Shown here: positions 59,226 through 64,000 of the stretch, piece after piece
How the letters are laid out: each line of letters opens with the position of its first letter
How positions within the stretch are numbered: the stretch's first letter is position 1
From: Stachybotrys elegans
Lineage: Eukaryota; Ascomycota; Sordariomycetes; Hypocreales; Stachybotryaceae
Reading direction: 5' to 3'
NCBI GenBank assembly: GCA_020746835.1
Contig: JAGPNK010000010.1
Location: 620,001-684,000 of the forward strand
DNA length: 64,000 bases
Made by a program: the position numbers and the translations under genes
Notes under the pieces: model-generated
Seen by the model: the letters and a program-made list of their open reading frames with translations, nothing else
The model's database searches: none
Told to the model about the DNA's origin: nothing

Positions 59226-61713
59226 ATGAGCTCCAAGGCCGGCACCGTGGAGGCTGCGGCTCCCCAGGCCAAAGAGAACCCGACCCCGCAGAAGGAGCTC
59301 TATCCCATGGTCAACTGGAAATATGACCTGTTCCTCTACATCATGGGCAACCTCGTCAACCTCTTCTTCCGAGAGGTTGTGCCCCGAGGTTCATGGAAGG
59401 TCCCGCACTCTGGCCCTGTGCTGTTCGTCGCCGCCCCTCATGCCAATCAGGTGAGCTTCCCAACCCAACTCTGAGCTGTTTTCCACAAACCCCTGGTCGC
59501 AAAAAAATTACGGGCGCCGGCACTTTGACCATCCGCGCGGGCATGACAATGACATGTGAAAATTGACGGCTAACGCTTCGTGCGCTCTTGCGCCCCGCCC
59601 CCAACTGTAGTTTGTCGATGCCCTTATCCTCCAACGCACTCTGAGGTTGGAAGCCGGCCGTCGCGTCTCGCTTCTCATTGCTCAAAAGTCGGTTCACGGT
59701 TTCATCGGATGGGGTTCGCGCCAGGTCGGTGCCGTCCCCGTCGGCCGCGCCCAGGATGCCGCGAAGCCCGCCACCGGCCTCATCTACCTCCCCAGCCCCA
59801 TCGACGACCCGACCCTCGTGCGCGGCGTTGGGACCAAGTTTGGCGAGGGCGAGGGCGAGGTCCAGGGAATGGTGTTCCTCCCGCCCGGTAAGAAGACGAC
59901 GGGCGCCAGCGTCGACATCGCTGAAATCATTGGGCCCGAGGAGATTCGCCTGAAGCGGCCTTTCAAGGGGAAGCTTGCCATGGAGCAGCTGACGGGCCGT
60001 GACGACGTGGATAGTGAAGGCAACTTCACCAATACTTCTCTAAAGGGAACTGCGCCCGGTTTCAAGGGCACAAAGTTCAAGCTTGCTCCTCACACTGACC
60101 AGACCAAGGTCTACGAAGCCGTCTTCAACCGACTCCGGAGCGGGGGATGCGTCGGCATCTTCCCCGAGGGCGGTAGCCATGACCGAACCGAGCTGCTGCC
60201 CCTCAAGGCCGGTGTGGCTATCATGGCCCTCGGCACGCTGGCAGAGGCTCCTGACTGCGGCCTCAAGATTGTCCCCGTCGGCATGAACTACTTCCACGCG
60301 CACAAGTTCCGCTCGCGCGCTGTGGTCGAGTTTGGCCAGCCATTTGAGATCCCGCCTCACTTGGTCGAGATGTACCGCAACAACCAGCGACGAGAGGCTA
60401 TCGGTCAGGTCCTCGATTCCGTCTACCAGTCGCTCAGCTCCGTCACCGTCAACGCTCCCGACTACGATACACTCATGATGATCCAAGCCGCGAGGCGTCT
60501 CTACAACCCGACTGGAAAGAAGCTCCCCCTCCCCGTCGTGATTGAGCTCAACCGCCGGTTGTCGATGGGTTACGAGCGGTACAAAGACGATGAGAGGATA
60601 AAGTCCCTGTCGGCGGCTGTCAAGACCTACAACTCTCAGCTCCGATACCTGAATCTTAAGGACCACCAGGTCCAGTACGCCAAGATGTCCATTCTCAAGG
60701 TCATCTTTCTGACCATCTACCGCTCTTTCAAGCTGCTGCTGCTCTTCATCGGCACGATCCCCGGCTTGGTCATGTTTGCGCCCGTCTTTGTCGCCACCAG
60801 GATCATCAGTCGCCAGAAGGCCAAGACAGCCCTGGCAGGTTCCACGGTCAAGATTCGCGGCCGCGATGTCATGGCTACGTGGAAGATTCTAGTGGCCGTA
60901 GGATTTGCACCGACTCTCTACCATTTCTACTCAATCGTCCTGGTGCTCAAGGTGTGGCACGATCGCTTCTGGGGCTATGCTCCCGACTGGCTGCCGCTCT
61001 GGGTTGCTTATTTTGCCGTGTGGCCGCTCATGGTTGCCATGACGTTTGCGTCGTTGCGCTTTGGAGAGGTTGGTGTGGATATCTTCAAGTCGCTGAGGCC
61101 ACTGGTGCTCTGTCTGTCGCCGTCATCCAGCTTCAACATCCAGACGCTGAGGCTTAGGCGCTCTGAGCTGAGCGCCCAGGTTACTGATCTGATCAATACC
61201 CTTGGACCAGAGATGTTCCCAGACTTCGACAAGACGCGTCTGGTGCCAGACCCCTTCAAGGTCGAGAGTGGCCCATCACCCATATCCCCCACGGATCAGA
61301 AGAGGCGACGCGACAGCGACCAGTCCAGTACGTACGGCACTTTCGAGGTGGAGTCGCCACCAGCTCTATCGCGACGCAGCACCACGCAATCCAGCCGCGC
61401 TTTGCCTCGCAACGACTCCTTCAGCAACATTGGAAAGGTGGGCATCTTCTCCACGCGCCCGCCCTCACGGTCTAGAAGTCGTTCGCGATCGAGCAGCAGC
61501 GGGGGCGGGTTTGGCTCGAGCGGGTTCCCCATCAGCGCCTTTACGACGCTTGACTCGGCCGAGGGATTCAACGAAGCGAGCAGGAAGATCCGAGAGGCGA
61601 TGAAGAACCGGCGTAGGAAGTCGGACCAGATCAAGATGCAGATGGGCGAGGACGAGGCCGACGACAGCGACGAGGACGAAGAGTACGACGAGGCGAGGAA
61701 GAAAAATGCTTAG
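59226..61713 (+). CDS. SCT1: Glycerol-3-phosphate/dihydroxyacetone-phosphate acyltransferase (SCT1/GPT2 type)
   Basis: Exons 59226-59450 and 59611-61713 give 775 residues. The catalytic block is split by the intron: PHANQ ends exon 1 and FVDALILQRTLR begins exon 2, so the catalytic His (residue 73) and Asp (78) are joined only after splicing. The substrate-binding motif GGCVGIFPEGGSHDRTELLP is near 255-275, followed by VPVGMNYFHAHKFRSRAVVE. Membrane segments are at about 30-47, 435-475, 495-520 and 535-560. The C-terminal 160 residues are Ser/Arg-rich then acidic (DDSDEDEEYDE) and probably carry regulatory phosphorylation sites, as in yeast Sct1/Gpt2. The enzyme makes lysophosphatidic acid, the first step of glycerolipid synthesis, in the ER membrane. 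Length is normal for the family; which yeast paralogue it equals is not decidable. Confidence 0.93.
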
Positions 61714-62491
61714 AAATCACTGCGTGAACTGCCTCTCGCGAGCAGGCGGATAGCCCCGAGTCCTATCTGTTTTTGTTTTGAACATGTGTATTTCCAAAGT
61801 TTCATTACTACCTATTCACTATTCGCCTGTGTCTTTTATATCACCACTATTGGCCCCCTCAATAATCCACCACATATTACTGGGCAAACAGGCCTGTTCC
61901 AGCTATCGGGGGCGCAAGGCGTGACGGAGAATTCATCATGTGAGTCGGAAGGGATGGATGTATTAGCTGTAATTTACAAGTCAATACAGAATGACGTGGA
62001 TGTAAAGATGGCGCTTGGGGGATGGCAGATGTGAGATTGTCGGATATTGGGGGCGCTCGGCCGAGTCTGGCCATTTGGTGATGGCGGCGCTTTCGGGGCT
62101 GGGGGAGCCGAGAAGGAGAGCAGGCATGCGTCATAGCGGACCGGAGCTTGGGAGATCTGATAAGCTGACGCGTATCTCGACCGGGCTCGGAGATATCGGT
62201 GCAACGGGAAATTTACTGACAGAGACGAAAGAAGGGCATATAAAAATATAAGTTGAATCTCATGGAGTCGGACCATCATCACATGAGTTTTAAGAGTACA
62301 TGCCCTGTTGTGATATATGCGCGGTTAGGCGTGAGAGGGGACTTTGGGTTGAAGCCTGAAGCAACCACCTATGAAGAAACAAAAGAGCACACTTGCGGTT
62401 GATCCTTTTTCCACCGGACCCTAGTCCTGCTACCTAGTGCTTTCTGCTCCTGTCCCTAGTTTTTTCCTCTCTCTCTCTTTTGTTTCCGAAC
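61714..62491. other. Intergenic GPAT/APD1
   Basis: 778 bases, no supported gene; a pyrimidine-rich tract (tcctctctctctctttt) lies just before the APD1 start. Confidence 0.5.
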
Positions 62492-63640
62492 ATGCCAACT
62501 CCGGGTAGCAAAACCATATCGCCGGGTCCAGCCGCAGCAACACCTTCACCGCGCGCACCAGCAAAGCAGAGAATGGCGCTGGCATTTAAATCGCTACTGG
62601 GGAGTGTCGTGGGCCGGGGTGGAGGCGGGGACGGGCCGGCTCCGATGGCGGAACTCTTTGCCAAGACGGACCCGGCCACGGACGGCGACGAGTGCCTCCA
62701 CGATTGCGAGACGTGCACGGTGCGGTACCCGCGGGGGTTCAGCATCGACGAAGATGACCTGCTGTACGGGCATGTCAAGGCGTGGAGCACGCATCTGCTG
62801 GTGGCGACGGGCAAGACGGACTGGGTGCGCGATGTGGCTGACGAGAAGGGCAGCGTCATGCAGGCCATTGGGAAGGCCGAGGCGCCTAGCAACGGGGTGA
62901 GTTGATAGAGACGGGGGATGAGGATTTGGCAAGGGCTTGATCTAATACCGGTGATGCAGAGACTCATGATATCGGCATCAAACATGCCCACACCTCACGA
63001 CACGCACGACTACGCGGAACCTACGACTGTCCTGCTACTCCCCTCCTTCACCTTGGTTAAGAACACCCACCCGTCCAATGTACCGCTCCTTATCAGTGAG
63101 ATCATCAACAAGGCGCCCACCACCACCTCGCCTCTGCAGCCGTCCACCCTCCCAGCATCCCTGCCCGGCGCAGACCCCTCCATCCCCTCGCTCACGCTTG
63201 AGGCGTGCCCGCACAGCGCCGTCATCCTCATGTGCAGCCAGAGGACGCGTGACGCGCGGTGCGGGCAGAGCGCGCCGCTGCTACGCAAGGAGCTCGAGAG
63301 GCACTTGAGGCCTCTGGGCCTGTATCGCGACATGCACGACGAGCGGCCGGGTGGCGTGGGCATCTATTTCATCAGCCATGTGGGAGGGCACAAGTACTCG
63401 GCCAACGTGATGGTCTACAGGCGACCCAATGCCTTTGGCCAGGATGAGGAGGCTGCAGATCCGTTGCCGGAGGAGGGTGGTGGCGACGTGGGCGCCGCGC
63501 AGGGCATCTGGCTGGCGAGAGTGCGGCCCGAGGACTGTGAGAACCTGGTGCGGTACACGGTGCTCAAGGGCAAGGTGGTCAAGCCCGAGACGCAGCTTCG
63601 TGGCGGCTTCGACCGGGCAAAGGGCAAGATGAGCTGGTAG
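62492..63640 (+). CDS. APD1: Apd1-like [2Fe-2S] thioredoxin-fold (sucrase/ferredoxin-like) protein
   Basis: Exons 62492-62896 and 62960-63640 (63-base intron with an in-frame TGA) give 361 residues. The N-terminal part has ECLHDCETCTVRYPRGFSID, typical of the sucrase/ferredoxin-like family. The C-terminal thioredoxin-like ferredoxin domain shows Cys227 and Cys236 in CSQRTRDARCGQSAP (C-X8-C) and His275 and His279 in HVGGHKYSANVMVY (H-X3-H). This matches the unusual Cys2His2 ligation of the [2Fe-2S] cluster in yeast Apd1. The chain ends KMSW, compatible with a C-terminal targeting tripeptide for cytosolic iron-sulfur assembly. Yeast Apd1 is linked to actin-patch distribution and to redox-active compound resistance; the reaction is not established. 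The related mitochondrial Aim32 is the alternative, but no mitochondrial presequence is evident. Confidence 0.88.
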
Positions 63641-64000
63641 TCTGATCTCGCTGGAGAAGAGGGTCCGAAGCACTTGCGAAGGGGGGGGAGGGGGTTGGGC
63701 TTGTCAGGGCGACTTTCTGCCGCTGCCATTTTTACTCGATCTGTCGCGATATGATGCTAGGCCTACGCGATCCAATAGAGGGATAGAGACGCATAGGATC
63801 TATACAACGGAATGTCATCATGACCACTTCGCGACACTGGGATGGGGAGGGACAATATGCCGCACATGCCCGGGATCCTTGGTTGGTAAATGGGCTTCAT
63901 AGGAAGAGAGCTGACGGTACGCCGACACGGTTCCGAAATCGGGGTGCTTCTGGTTGGGAATGATGGCGGTGGGAGGAATTGTTGGGGCCAAGAGTCGCGG
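63641..64000. other. Downstream of APD1 to window end
   Basis: 360 bases with no visible gene; a short G-rich run lies near 63680. Confidence 0.5.

Noticed and set aside
60040..60666. 208-codon antisense frame in the GPAT gene
   Set aside because: Shadow of a conserved, codon-biased sense frame.

Overview
The window is nuclear DNA of a filamentous ascomycete. Short GT-AG introns (mostly 45-170 nt) with CTAAC/CTGAC-like branch sites, CT-rich 5' leaders and Pezizomycotina-type orthologues point to a Sordariomycete, most likely Hypocreales. That placement is inferred from protein style, not from a search. I assembled 16 protein-coding genes by hand, joining exons by splice signals and reading phase. 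I saw no rRNA, convincing tRNA, CRISPR array, transposon or secondary-metabolite cluster.

Layout. 1-7.2 kb: a probable septation-network GAP subunit (Byr4-like), then the small mitochondrial ATP-synthase assembly factor FMC1. 7.7-11.4 kb (minus): a 1194-residue disordered/helical protein I cannot name. 11.4-15.6 kb: no recognised gene, but clustered TACGGAGTA motifs and one long stop-free frame. 15.6-24 kb: a compact block of the Hsp90 co-chaperone AHA1 (+), the palmitoyltransferase SWF1 (-), telomeric RAP1 (+) and nuclear-fusion protein KAR5 (-). Neighbours there are convergent (AHA1/SWF1, RAP1/KAR5) or divergent (SWF1/RAP1). 25.5 kb: a small two-exon cysteine-rich protein. 27.9-32.6 kb: an SREBP-type bHLH factor and the farnesyltransferase beta subunit. 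32.6-49.1 kb: two gene-poor intervals of nearly 8 kb each, one either side of a 124-residue dsRBD-like protein; the second leads into a glutamine-rich Zn2Cys6 factor. 54.1-63.6 kb: four co-directional housekeeping genes, polyubiquitin, a BRAP2/ETP1-type RING protein, a glycerol-3-phosphate acyltransferase and an Apd1-type [2Fe-2S] protein.

How the genes relate. They do not form one pathway or operon-like system. Loose themes are proteostasis (AHA1, polyubiquitin and BRAP2; AHA1 and polyubiquitin share a near-identical heat-shock-element-like site), protein lipidation (SWF1, RAM1), nuclear and cell-division biology (Byr4, RAP1, KAR5) and lipid regulation or synthesis (SREBP-like factor, GPAT). 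The least explained parts are the paired deserts around the dsRBD-like gene, an inverted duplication at 52.5-52.8 kb, the small Cys-rich gene, and the stop-free frame at 12.9-14.0 kb.
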